Assembly (NCBI GenBank): GCA_003116975.1
Contig: BGKB01000106.1
Span: forward strand, 164,920 to 228,919
DNA: 64,000 bases
Direction of reading: 5' to 3'
Origin: Aurantiochytrium sp. KH105
Lineage: Eukaryota; Sar; Bigyra; Thraustochytrida; Thraustochytriidae
Part shown: positions 32,701 through 42,125 of the stretch, in pieces
How the letters are laid out: every line of letters begins with the position of its first letter
Position numbering within the stretch: the stretch's first letter is position 1
Program-made: the position numbers and the translations under genes
Notes under the pieces: generated by a model
Database searches by the model: none
The model's input: the letters and a program-made list of their open reading frames with translations, nothing else
Told to the model about the DNA's origin: nothing

Positions 32701-32751
32701 CGGACCTGCGCTGTAGGCTGCGTCCGAGCCCGCGCGCGTCCGTCGCAGCAT
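26704..32751 (-). CDS. Giant EF-hand protein with C-terminal RanBP2-type zinc finger
   Basis: An approximately 2015-aa protein starting at the ATG at 32751 (MLRRTRAG); the frame reaches a GTG at 32826 but no better start exists. An acidic disordered N-terminus is followed by about 20 EF-hand-like units in pairs. Near-canonical loops include DADHNGQVSYDE, DINRDGRIDREE, DQDGDGAVDLEE, DHDQSGRIDVSE, DANGDGQLSRRE and DTNGSGAVDYFE; others, such as LDHHGKGFID, have lost ligands and are probably structural. The pattern recalls EFCAB6-type multi-EF proteins. At residues about 1880-1903, WDCPVC...CEMC fits the RanBP2 zinc finger (W-x-C-x2-C-x10-N-x5-C-x2-C), which binds RNA or ubiquitin in other proteins. 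The tail is Ser/Pro/Arg-rich. Its role is unknown; a large Ca2+-buffering or cytoskeletal scaffold is plausible. Confidence 0.82.
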   Translation of the reverse strand: MLRRTRAGSDAAYSAGPLSLTSEDDDGEEEEDEEDEQVSASPSPSTEDDGSSSDDEASTPLSSPNSEASSQSDASHAVQQHQTPSEALATEVCKTLREQAHTGDDVMRLIKVRFESLDKARKGFINAEEFRQLLVAVLGGRDVASEDAATLLKRMHADADHNGQVSYDEFVSFVSLDRATIAATARKLRTALLKRLRDDCDGSSVNLFARYCNAKHNAIYPQDFKALVQQVKVGAEVMTDGERQGLMGFLDHHGKGFIDISDFQLFLEPPANRNTQRSQTRKAKITTKNKSNVSDGSADDEDDAQETSDEDDGNDDNNMHGQGEEESKADDGQVDNEKNDAVVVDLRLAILGSSKKRKDQEEALFSQGFTRLVSSLNGGGRGHRLHLFVRRANTSAFADEEAFMRARVTDITLSRSNKDATLLALGYQCVEPYSTSQGAWFARRQYLWVRRNAKDTNPILDLAVTAGRKRDLSSQLWTPPCRGFKRVDGDLNAGNRGAQVFLWYLKDHFQQDEGPYAQLARIVRSKLRRLAADNAIDVEALWDRYDRRDRGWLPRKHFYRLIARDLKLGLEARDMEQVVDLLDINRDGRIDREEFVDFIAFNPAQVQRILRTVATAQRKHDIDSRTALRRWLATSTAKNVAAPQRNIRRRSATSSASASVMSSISPKDLARALKRVGVRLSAEDFKALMGRFDKHGVGLVDAKDLTDALWRTIRTLRAANNASDDEGLASPSDPAAKTFVNVEVAARKLRAFARSLAGPDLDMGKACDALLGGRDKDRLSRDRVRQVLSKEFKLSLSDKEIAMLLLRTGTSRTKLIDFCTSSTYLDAVLNRIVDAALKVETRRFFRQLDAEGNGRLSRANFAAGLKALEVDGQRIQLSAKEVNQIVQRFDQDGDGAVDLEEFLHFIESADRARRAARDALLDEEERKLDDARVLYVFSALRKLHLVNHHSVDQLFAKFCTDHEQEESHTRGSASPLARGFALDGLETGLRRLGLVPQEVQLSAAQFQQVFRRMDIANAGLVRKRHFARFLARGVPGAARTALVSPQLRVPHRLRATLVAQGRALQQAMHELDARGTGLVIESAFVQAVRRLGVSSREARGLARAFVAETTRDAIDYEALLAWVDHARRQGVRRGGSGDDSDGRFGDFSPSQSPQSDRRRGRQSRRRRRRMQSDDGDDIEDGAGSFFGSDSDGLDDQDLPAAVPVIRREYRAPARLMRALHEYCNPDGRLSRADVNEMLQDAGLPALSRRDWNDMAVRTSKELCNLVFAAGHGASPRGRHRPTDETDENDFDDPETAAEADLARDYVARCVKEAVLRGKFAWETAARRYDQDGSGCIRLRDLGRVLRACDCSLPPAKLRAVAHVMAALRDGGQRVNYEHFFAHLLQPRDAQHGGAMTASEFEVGVDGHDGTRMPTYEEVETKIRNAVRAEGFADGHDLDDELARLDHDGDGKVSATVLARALPRLLGGLELTPGELQTVIEHFDHDQSGRIDVSELAALVELRDVDVDELVVRVKEELREQARMGTRLEENFAQADANGDGQLSRREFRKCLDQLLPPGRRLSNREVRRLMDRFDPARNGRVDYQAFCELCAPSEIEMLALEAKVRDKVRGVASRSRGGPVDLKKAFALFDAGGHGKVSRRDFQQACDRLGLALSENELELLLQRFDTNGSGAVDYFEFSRFIEYDGTEIEDLEVRAGRHLDALQRDQVDPVAAFEVLEGRRRPVGALPRHAFYRGCRDLEMPFGDAEISALADLFADGSSVRYRDFCLSTLARAGARYQGRLAAIAGGAHGGAPAKRLDRDEVWNPQNVEAWLSTQATVQQQRKFKHLQRAMAQACGGGVIAPICDNLENEETAANVRLRSVLKPGSSFDPAPAAPKDRWDCPVCFYKQSRANRLTCEMCDSPCPTQEATAGGQWPYVKPIFDQAYRHVGATPAGVIMADPLPALELVPQNKQPRREPKWHIVSEVDSPGLASSPRSASRASSPRSRVSSTSPTPSGRPSPRTPGSVSPRSSRYY

Positions 32752-35545
32752 GGCTGCTTGCTTTCGTTTGTGCTCGCAAGCTGGGCTCGAGCCTCGCTCG
32801 CCATGACGTGACAGGGTGCTTGTCACTCACCTTTATATTTTTTCGGCATCGTAACGGTCATCTCCCCGTGTTCCCTCCGTTGCTTGGACTTGAAAGAAAA
32901 AAGTTTTTATCCTAAAAAAAAAAAAGGGGGGGGGGAGCCCGGTGCGGCGCTACGGCTTCGAGTTCTTGTTTCTTGTTCCAAGCAATGATCACAAGCCATG
33001 AAAAGTTGTGAGGATACTAGCCTCGTTGTAACTTTTGTGCAAGAAGATGAATGACAAGGCAGAGAGAGGGCGACAGATAAGAACGAACAGGGGCTTTTAC
33101 CATGGCAAGCAAGCAAGGATGGCAAGCCTACAAACTTGCCGCCGCTGCCGCGATCGTCTCCTCTGCTTCCCTTCTCCCGCTCCCGTTGGGGAAGCTAACT
33201 AACTACCTTCTGGTTCGCGTCGCGCTTGCAAGGCTGACTCTCGATTTGGCCATGAGGGGGCAGAAGAAGGTATTCGTTCCAGCACGCGCAGAGTGAAGAA
33301 AGTATCCTCCTGAATTGTCCAGTCGTCCCGCTCTGGCTGCACGAGCGCCATGCTGCAACGACAATGGCCCAAGCCGGGCGCGCAGAAGAGGGGCGCCCGG
33401 CTGCGCAGCTCCGAGCACCCCGCCCCTTCCTGGTCTTGGCGAACGCAAGCTTTCACGCTGCTGCTCTACCCCGCACGAGAGCTCTTGACGGGCAAGGCAA
33501 GGCATGGGACGGGAGGCATTGTTCGGGATCATGACGGATAGCATGCTCGCATCGCTTGCTCGGTCCAGGCACGAAGAGGAGGAATCATGAATGCGCGGCG
33601 CGTGATCCTTTTCGGATTCAGGGTCCCGAACAACTCGGGCCACGCCGCCAGAGACTGACAGTGAATAACTCTTGACAAGATGCACTCGCTGCGCGGCGCG
33701 CGTACGACAGTCGTGCGTGCGGCGCGGGCAGCGTGTCTGGGCGCGGTCGTGATCGCCCTTCGCTGATCCCTGCCTCGGCTGACCGCGAGCGGAGCAGAGC
33801 AGAGCAGCAGCAGCTGCAGCTACAGCCCCCGGCATCATGCGCGCACGGTGAGAACGCACGGTCCCAGTCTCGCCATGATGAAAAGCAGCATAAAGCAAGC
33901 TGTATCGAAGGCGACGCGACCAGATGCCAGATGCGAACGCGCAACTGTGCAGGAGGGGCCTGAGTGGGGCCTGAGCAGGGTCGCGGCGGGGGGCAGCGCG
34001 GGCGGAGTGGCGGCACCGGGGAAAAGCGAGCGGGCGGAGGGCGGACGGGATCTCGACCGGCTGCGGGCCAGATGGTAGCTGGGCGCTGTGGCGGACGTGC
34101 GGGTAGGGGGACAGACTACGGGAGTCCACGCAGAGAGGTGCAGCGTGCTCCTCGCGTGGCCTCCCGCAATTGCGACACCTGACTGCGTTTGATTGTTCAT
34201 TCATTCGTTCAATCATTCTCTGTCGCAATCAGTCGTACATTCATTCATTCATTCACCATTCAATCGTTCAATCGTTCATTCATTCGTTCACTGTGGCCTG
34301 AACACTGATCAGGAAAGCAAGCAAGGAAAGTATGCATGCGTCAGCGATGATTGCATGCGGCTATCTATACGCATACCGCCAAAATCCATTCGAGGCGCCA
34401 ATCCAAAATCCACTCCAGACGCCATTTGAAGCCGTTGCCGATTGTTTGTGCACTGCTGTTGTTCGCGGGGGCAACGACTCATGATTCACCATGGCAGGCC
34501 AGCACCGCAACGGTTTCTTTCCTTTCCAATTCTGCCAAGAAGGCCCTCAAGAAGGCTTTCCTACTCGAGTTGTGGATCTTGATCATCGAGGTACATACCT
34601 GCTTGAGGCGCTCATTTGTAATGTCCTGCGTCTTCTTTGGCTTAGAATGCACCTCTTCTTTGGCCTTTCCGAAAAAAATAAGCTCAAGCTCGAGTTCACC
34701 TCTTTTTTGGTGGCCGCCTTGAGCAGACTCGTCCTTTCCAGCTTCTTAATCTCTCTTGCGCTTGAAGGATGGTGCAATCGGTAGTTGCTGTTGATCGAAT
34801 AAGACTGCTCTTGCTCTTTGCTTCTCAAACACCACTTGCCTCGATCGATCAGCCTCGCTCTCGTCGTCCACAAGAGACAATCGGCAAGCGAGTTCGGAGG
34901 AGACGTCGGTCTCATCATCATCTTCTGCTCTTCTGCCTGCAGCTGGCTGCTGCTGCATGCTGCTGCTGCTCCTGCTTCTCGCCATGCCCTGCGACCTGAT
35001 GTGAATCGAATCTCAACGTCCTCCAGGCCGTCCTGCCGGAGAATCTTGTGCTGCGGCAGGCCTGAGGGGCCGAAAGAACTCGGCGCAGAGGCGGCTCGAC
35101 CTCTCCTCTACTCGTCTCCTCTTTTCTCCTCTCGGCTGCGGCGGAGCCTTGCTCGGCCGATCGACAGGCCGGGCGGGATGCACGACAGAGGCCGAGGGCG
35201 CGGAACTGCGAAGGCACTGATGGTGCGAGGCGCAGGCGGCAGCCAGGCCGCGGAGGCGGGCGGCGGGAGAGTCAGGCTGGAGAAAAGCGAGAGGAAGATG
35301 CGCGGCGGCGGGAAGGAAGCTAGCGCGGCGCGCGGGAAGGCGTGCACGGAAGAAGGATCAGTAGCCACGAACGGAGCGGACGGAGCGGGACAGGGAGAAT
35401 TTTGAGCTAACCGACGAACTGCGATTTGGTTGGACGGTCTGTGGAAAGGTATTCATTCGTTCATGCATGCTAAAGGATACATCCATTCGGGTTGTTGGTT
35501 GCCTGCACATGCCGTTCGTTTGTTGGTTCATTCGCTGTGTCGTGT

Positions 35546-35573
35546 GACTGACTGACTGACTGACTGACTGACT
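35546..35573. repeat. ACTG tetranucleotide microsatellite
   Basis: Seven ACTG units are read directly in the long divergent region. Confidence 0.9.
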
Positions 35574-38127
35574 GCGACTGCCTGACGCGAGGGAAGCGCG
35601 AGGTGAGACGAGCTGAGCGGAGGCGGGACTGGGACCTCCTCGCCTCGTCCCTCTGGCCCGGCGAGGCCTGTCTCTGCCAGGAACGAGCGGGCGAGATGCC
35701 TCGACGGTCGCGCAGACGCGGCGAAGCGGAGCGGAGACGCAGTCGGGGCGAAGCGAAGCGCAAGTGGCAGTGGCTGCGGCTTTGGGCAGGGAGCGTATTT
35801 TCTGCCTGTGTGGCCGACTGACTGAGCTAGCCAGCTTGTTGTTTGTCTCGTCGGTTGATTGATTTTCTGCGCGAGTGTCGTTGGTTACCAGCCAGCCAGA
35901 TGCGGTGGCGGAAGGGAGGGAAGCGAGGGAGGGAGGGAGGGAGGGAGGAAGAAGAGCAGCAGCAGCGGCGGGCGCTGCGCTGAGTGCGTGGCCCGAGCCG
36001 CCAAGCGAGATGGAAATGGACGGTCGCCAGGGCCAGCTGGCCTGGCACGAGAGGGGAGGGAGCTTGAAAGGAAAGTGAAAGAACGGAAAGTGAAAAGAAA
36101 ATGAAAAGAAAGAAAGTCCAACGGGCCTGGCGTCTCCAACCTGCCACTCACTCACTGCCAGGTGGACTGGCGCGGGTGGCCCGCTTGCCTCGCGCTTGCC
36201 TCGCGCTTGCCTCGCGCTTGCCTGCTGCTCCTGTTGCTGCTGCTGCGTGTCCGCGCGCGAGGCCGCGAGGCCGCGAGCGCAAGACACAGGGCCCCGGCCC
36301 TGCCCGATCCAGCCCAGCCGAGCGCCGAGCAGAGCAGCTGCAGACCAGAGCGGCGCTGGCTTGCGCCGAGGATGGGGGGGGCAGGCGGGGAGACGAGGGG
36401 GTGTGCGACGAGACCATCCTGCTGCCTGCCTGAACGTACGTGTCCAGCAGGCGGGCGACCCGGCGACCCGCCCGGCGTGGCGTGGCGGGTGGCATGGCCG
36501 CCGCCGAGGGGAAGGGAGGGAGGGAAGGAGGGAGGGAGGGAGGGCCGGCCAGGCTGGCCGCGAGCCGCTGCCGCTCCGCGCGCTTCGCGTCCTCGGTCCC
36601 TCGGTCCCTCCCTGGCTGCCTGCCTGCCGGCGTCTCGCGCGAAGCGAGAGTTCATGCAAGGCGCCGGCGCGCGAGGCTGCGAAGACACTGCAGTGGCGGT
36701 CACTCTGGCTGGTGGGCGAGGCGGCCACGCGCGCGGCGACCCGGGCTGCCCCTCGCGTCCCCTCCCTCGCCTCGAGCTCGGGCGGCGTTGGGAGGATAGG
36801 ATAGAACAGAGGAGGGGCGGTGGTTTCTTTTTTCTTTCTTTCTTTCTTTCTTTCTTTTCGAGTCCTCCTGAAAACCAACGACTCGGGCGGGGCTGGCAGG
36901 CTGCGGCGCCAGGAAGGCCGGCGACACGCGACCGCGACCGTCGCTTCGCTGCCGCCGCAGCCGAAAAATTCGCGCGCCCGCAGGGGGAAGGGGGGGGGGA
37001 GGGAGGACGGGCGAGCACAGTAGACGAGTAAGAAATAGATCGCGCCGTGGAGCTTCTTAGATTGGTTGATAGACCGATCGATTGTGAGAGGCGAGGCTGA
37101 CCGCGGAGTCGTAATAAAGAGGACGAGAAAGGAAGAAAAAAGGAATAAAGAAAGAAAGCACAGTCATTTGAAAAGCAAACAGCAATCGTCGCCCCGGCGA
37201 CGAGAGCGAGGATTGCGGAGCAGAGCAGAGCAGCGCAGCGCAGCGCAGTGCAGAGCGGATCGAGCGCGGCCTGAGCTCGTTGTCTGTGCGCGTCCACGCG
37301 TAGCGCCTGCAGAAGAAGAAGCGCGGCTACGGCACACGGGAACAGCGCCATGGAGGCTCAAGGTACGTGCAAGATGGAGAATGGAATGGACGAGTGAACG
37401 AGGTCACCGGTCCTCGTGCCCTTTCCCCGCCTCCAGCGCGCGGGAGGCAGGCAAGGGGAGCAAGAGGCGAGGCGAGGCGAAGACGCGGGCGGAGAGACTA
37501 GCGCACGCGATTCTACGGCCAGTCTGCGAGCGGAGCGCGCCGCGCCCTTCGCAGATTCATGGCCCCTGGCCGTGGCCTAGACAAAGTTACCGCCCCTGCT
37601 TTTTGCGTTCCTGCTCCGCGAGGCTTCGTGGTGGACATCAATCAAGCAATCAAGCAGGCAGGCAAGGAGAGAAGGAGAGTAGGAGGGGGTGGGGATTGCG
37701 TACATCGAGGTACGATAAGCGGCGCGGGCCCGACCCGTACAAGGGTCGGTCGCCATCTTGGGTTCCTCTCTTTCTTTCTCCGGCGTTGTGTTTTATCAAT
37801 CTGGCCAGGGTGTGTGCAGTGATGAGAGAGCAGCTCATGATGCGCGCGATGATGGAGGGGCCTCCGCGCCGCGCGAAGGAATGCGTGCGTGAATGCGTGC
37901 GTGCTTGGCGGCGCGTACCGCAGCGCGGGGTAACTGCACGATACGCGCCATCGCGTCCGTAACAGCCAAGTCTCGAGTCGCTAGGAGGGAGGGAGGGAGG
38001 GAGTGAGAGAAAAGACCGGTAGATGCATGGTAATAGCCAGAGAAAGACGGTGGTTGGCGCGGTAAACGATACTTGGCGCTCTCAAGCGGGTCGTCATCGT
38101 CGCAAAGCTAAGCTAAGCTACGCTGCG

Positions 38128-38155
38128 ATGCAATGCAATGCAATGCAATGCAATG
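38128..38155. repeat. GCAAT pentanucleotide microsatellite
   Basis: Tandem GCAAT units flanked by degenerate versions (GCGAT, GTGAT). Similar pentamers occur near 20110-20160. Confidence 0.88.
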
Positions 38156-39249
38156 CGATGTGATGCGAGGTGATGCAATGTGATGGGATACGCGTCGCTG
38201 CCTGCCTGCCTGCCTGTCTGCCTGCGCTGGACGGCCAACGGCCCCGGCCCGGCGGCCGCCACTCCTTCCCTCCCGCACGCGCGCACGCTCGCAGCCGTTT
38301 GGTCTGGTTCTGCGCCGTGCTGCGCCTCGGCGTTGGGCGCCGCGCCCCTGCGCCGCGCTTCCCGGCGAAGGCCTGGGCGCCGCGCCTCGCCTCGCCACGC
38401 CGCGTTGTCGAGGCGGGCGGGGCGTCCCGGCGGAGAGGCGGGGGTCGCGTGCCGGACGGCGCCGCGGCCGCGCGAGCGCAGCCCGTGACAGCGTAATTCG
38501 GCCGCGGCGAGGCGCGCGCGAGGGGGAGAAAGAGGGGCGTGAGCTCGACCCTGCGGAGTTCGCAGGCGCCGCGCCGCCTATTTTCTCCTTTCCTTTCTTA
38601 TTCCCCTTTTTCCCGCTCTGACACTCTCGATCACGGTGGCGCTCCTTCCTTTCTTCCTTCCTTTCTTCCTTCCTTGTTTCTCTCTCTCTAATGGCCCCCT
38701 CTCTCTGGCTGTCTCTCTGTCTCTCTGACTCTCTTTGGGAAGGGAGGAGAGCAAGCAGGAGCCGGCCGGCCGCCGAGAGAGGGGAGGAAGGGGGGAGAGA
38801 GGAAGGGCGGCGAAAGGCGGCGGGAACGAGGAGGAAAAAGGAGAGGGAGGGAGGGAGGCGCAGCGCAGCGCAGTGCCGCGCGGGCGAGCGAGAGGCAAAG
38901 CAGAATCAGGCGTCGAGACCGCCACGAGTGAGTCGAGGCGAACAGAGCAGAGCAGAGCAGAGCAGAGCAGCGAGCGCGCGCGCGAGAGAGAGCGAGCGAG
39001 GCCGGGAGCGAGAAGAGCTGGAGGTGTGCCGGCGCCGGCTAGCTGAGCTAGCTGGCCGCCCTCACATTTAAGTGCGAGCGAGGCGACGCCAAAGACGGAG
39101 TTTTGGTTGGCCTTTCTTTCGCCTTGGCCACACGAGAGAGAGCAGCGAAAGACTGACGTAGACGCGGACCCAACCAACCAACCAAACAAACAAACAAACA
39201 AACAAACACAGCAAAGGAGGTCGAGGCCAAAGAGGTCGAAGAAGAAAAG

Positions 39250-41580
39250 ATGAACTCGCAATATGGTGCGTCGCAGCAGACGGTGGTCCGCAAGCAGGCG
39301 AGCAAGATGGAGGCCGCCAAGGCCGTCCGCAACCGCAAGGTCGACCCCGAAGTCGAGACCATGCGCGGAGCCGCACCCGAAATGGACCTGCCCACCCAGC
39401 GCGCAAGCGCCATCTTCAGCAGCCCCGAAACCGAGACGCCAGACGTGCGTCTCCCCACCGAGACGTACGGCGACTTTATGGGCGAGACCCCGCTCGTGGA
39501 ACTCACCCAGCTCGTGCGGTCCTTCAAAAACCCCAACGTGCGCGTCTTCGCCAAGGTCGAGTACTTTAACCCAAGTCTCTCCATCAAGGACCGCATCGTC
39601 ATGAACATCTTCAACGAAGCAGAGGCCGACGGCCGATTAAAACCCGGCATGACCGTCGTCGCCGCCTCGAGCGGCAACACTGGCGCCTCGTGCGCCATGG
39701 TCTGCGCCATGCGCGGCTACCCGTGCATCATCACAACCTCGCCCAAGTGCAGCGCAGAAAAGATGAATGCCATCCGCGCTTACGGCGCCAAGCTCGTCGT
39801 CTCGCCCCCCGGCGCCAAGGAGGGCTCTCCGGACCACTACATGGAAATCGCGCGCCTCCTCGCCGAGGAAAACGCCGAAAAGTACTTTGACGTCAACCAA
39901 TACGACACCCAGTCCAACCCGGCTGGACATTACAAGACGCTTGGCCCCGAACTCATTGAGCAGACCAGCGGCAGCATCACCCACTTTGTCGCCGCCGGCA
40001 GCACCGGCGGCACCATCAGCGGCGTCGGGCGCTGCCTCAAGGAGCGCAAGCCCGACGTCAAGGTTGTCCTCGCCGACCCGGTGGGCTCCGTCTTTACAAA
40101 CTACTTTCGCACCGGCAAGCTCGGCACGCCGGGCAAGTTCCTCGTTGAGGGCGTGGGCAAGGGCTCAATACCCGGCGCCATGGACATGGGCCTCATCGAC
40201 GAGGTCTTTCCCGTCTCGGACGAGCAGGCCTTTAGCATGTGCCACGCGCTCGCCCGCACCGAGGGCATCTGCGCCGGCGGCTCGGCCGGTCTCAACGTCT
40301 TTGCCGCTCTCGAGCTCGCCGCAAATTGCGAGGACGACGCCGTCATTTGTACTGTCATGCCCGACTGCGGGCCCAAAAACCTCAGCAAGGTCTACAACGA
40401 GGCCTGGCTCGAGGAAAACGGCCTCAAGTGCTCGCCCGACCAGGTCGCCGTGTGCCGCAACCCGGGCACGCCACCCGTCTCTCCCGAGGCGCGCCTGCGT
40501 CTCGCCGACGAGGGCCTCCTCCCTGAGAACGCGAGCTCGTTCTCGGTGGCCAAGGCCACCCGCCAGATCGCAGGCTGCGATGCCTGCCTGTACAAGGACT
40601 TGGTCGGCTCCACGCCGCTCATTGACATCACCTCGGTCGCCGGCAAGCTCGGCCACCCGGACACCCGCATCTACGCCAAGGTGGAGTACTTTAACCCCTC
40701 TTTTAGCATCAAGGACCGTATGGTCGCCTACGTGCTCGACAAGGCCGAGCGCGAGGGCCGTCTCCGCCCCGGCATGACCGTCGTCGCCGCCTCGAGCGGT
40801 AATACGGGCGCATCATGTGCCATGATGTGCGCCATGCGCGGCTACCCGTGCATCATCACCACGTCGCCCAAGTGCTCGCAGGAAAAAATCCAGAACATTC
40901 GCGCCTACGGTGCCGAGCTCCGCATCTCCCCCTCGGGCGTGGCCGAGAGCGACCCGCGCTCTTACATGAGCATGGCCGCCGCTCTTGCGCGCGACGAGCC
41001 GGAAAAGTACTACGACTTTGATCAGTACAACATTAAGGAGAACGCCGAGGCATACTACTACGGTCTCGGTCCCGAGATTTACGAGCAGACCAAGGGCCGC
41101 GTCACGGCCTTTGTCGCTGGCGGCAGCACCGGCGGCACCGTCTCCGGCACGGGCCGCTTCCTCAAGGAGCAGAACTCGGAGATCCGCGCCATTCTCGCCG
41201 ATCCCAAGGGTTCTGTCTTTGCTGGCTTTTTCAAGACGGGCTCATGTCCCGCCCCAGAAAAGTTCCTCATTGAGGGTGTCGGCAAGCAAAATATCCCTGG
41301 CTCCTTTGACACCTCTGTGGTTGACGAAGTCATTACACGGACGGACCAGGAGGCTGTCGACATGTGCCACAAGCTCAGCCGCACCACGGGAGCATGTGGC
41401 GGCGGTTCTTCGGGCCTCAACGTGGCTGCTGCCGTTCACTACGCCGAGGAGAGCGTAAATCCTGAGGTCATTGTTACCGTGCTCTGCGACCTTGGTGCAA
41501 AATACCTGTCCAAGATCTACAACCCGGAATGGCTCCAGGAGAATGGTCTCGTCGCACCACCCACCCCGGACGTGGTCTAA
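39250..41580 (+). CDS. Tandem-domain cysteine synthase / cystathionine beta-synthase family PLP enzyme
   Basis: A 776-aa protein with two complete fold-type II PLP domains in one chain. Domain 1 covers about residues 75-385 and domain 2 about 450-765. Each has the Schiff-base lysine in SIKDR (K113 and K488), the substrate loop SSGNTGAS and a phosphate-binding GSTGGT loop. They share long identical stretches, so they arose by internal duplication. Family members make cysteine from O-acetylserine and sulfide, or cystathionine from serine and homocysteine. I cannot tell which from sequence, and no CBS regulatory domain or haem motif is present. These enzymes normally dimerise, so this may be a covalent pseudo-dimer. 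The N-terminal 70 residues lack a clear targeting peptide. The ATG at 39250 follows a purine-rich leader. Confidence 0.88.
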   Translation: MNSQYGASQQTVVRKQASKMEAAKAVRNRKVDPEVETMRGAAPEMDLPTQRASAIFSSPETETPDVRLPTETYGDFMGETPLVELTQLVRSFKNPNVRVFAKVEYFNPSLSIKDRIVMNIFNEAEADGRLKPGMTVVAASSGNTGASCAMVCAMRGYPCIITTSPKCSAEKMNAIRAYGAKLVVSPPGAKEGSPDHYMEIARLLAEENAEKYFDVNQYDTQSNPAGHYKTLGPELIEQTSGSITHFVAAGSTGGTISGVGRCLKERKPDVKVVLADPVGSVFTNYFRTGKLGTPGKFLVEGVGKGSIPGAMDMGLIDEVFPVSDEQAFSMCHALARTEGICAGGSAGLNVFAALELAANCEDDAVICTVMPDCGPKNLSKVYNEAWLEENGLKCSPDQVAVCRNPGTPPVSPEARLRLADEGLLPENASSFSVAKATRQIAGCDACLYKDLVGSTPLIDITSVAGKLGHPDTRIYAKVEYFNPSFSIKDRMVAYVLDKAEREGRLRPGMTVVAASSGNTGASCAMMCAMRGYPCIITTSPKCSQEKIQNIRAYGAELRISPSGVAESDPRSYMSMAAALARDEPEKYYDFDQYNIKENAEAYYYGLGPEIYEQTKGRVTAFVAGGSTGGTVSGTGRFLKEQNSEIRAILADPKGSVFAGFFKTGSCPAPEKFLIEGVGKQNIPGSFDTSVVDEVITRTDQEAVDMCHKLSRTTGACGGGSSGLNVAAAVHYAEESVNPEVIVTVLCDLGAKYLSKIYNPEWLQENGLVAPPTPDVV

Positions 41581-42125
41581 GACGACGACGACGACGGTGA
41601 TGACGAAACATTGTCCCTTTTTTTTTGCCTTGCTGCTCTTCCGCCCTCCCATTTTTCCTCTCCTCTTCCATCCATCCATCACAAACAAACTTAGGCTTAG
41701 CCCTCTGTCACTCGTAAAGCTTTTTTATATATGTCTCGTGCCACCTATGGTGGTGCGATGCTTTTGCGTTTCTTCTCTCTCTCTCACTTTCTCTTTCTTT
41801 TCTGTTTTGCATGGGCTTACGTGTGTGTGCGGGGCGCGTGAGACTGTGATGAAGGAGCGCAATTCTCAACTCAAAATTCGGACACATCTCCTCCTGGCAG
41901 TGTCGCCACTGACGAGCGCTACTCAGATAGATGATCCTATTCTGGTGGTGGACAAAGTGAAAAAAAACGTTCTTTTTTGTTGTTGTTGACAATCAGACGG
42001 AGTGGGTAGTAAAAGTACGGTCAAAGGCACCGGAGAGACGGAACGATCAAAAGAGGAGGAGGAAAAAAAAAGGCAATCCACACCATCGGCACCGGCACCA
42101 GTCAAAAGGGCTGCGAGCGCGACTC
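41581..42125. other. Convergent 3' intergenic region
   Basis: About 545 bp, T-rich on the plus strand with CTTTCT-type and T runs. No gene is seen. Confidence 0.65.

Larger units (their letters stand above)
32752..39249. other. 6.5-kb divergent region without a convincing gene
   Basis: The largest empty interval. Open frames of up to 500 codons overlap on both strands and are Arg/Pro/Ser/Gly-rich; none shows a domain. Microsatellites include ATTC (about 34200-34290), ACTG (35546-35573), GGGA (about 35925-35945 and 36520-36545), TTTC (about 36828-36857), GCAGA/GCAGC (about 37219-37250), GCAAT (38128-38155) and AGAGC (about 38945-38972). A 79-codon minus-strand frame at 34746-34985 (MARSRSSSS...FKRKRD) starts with ATG and is the least unlikely small gene; I give it about 0.2. 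A short ATG exon with a GTACGTG donor at about 37350 has no visible partner exon. Confidence 0.5.

Noticed and set aside
35358-37351. Minus-strand frames of 399-506 codons in the 6.5-kb gap
   Set aside because: Composition is dominated by Arg, Ser and Pro from simple repeats; overlapping plus-strand frames are equally long and none has a motif.
37350-37363. Possible orphan first exon: ATGGAGGCTCAAG before GTACGTG
   Set aside because: The context is attractive, but I could not find an acceptor and downstream exon that yield a sensible protein, so I do not call a gene.
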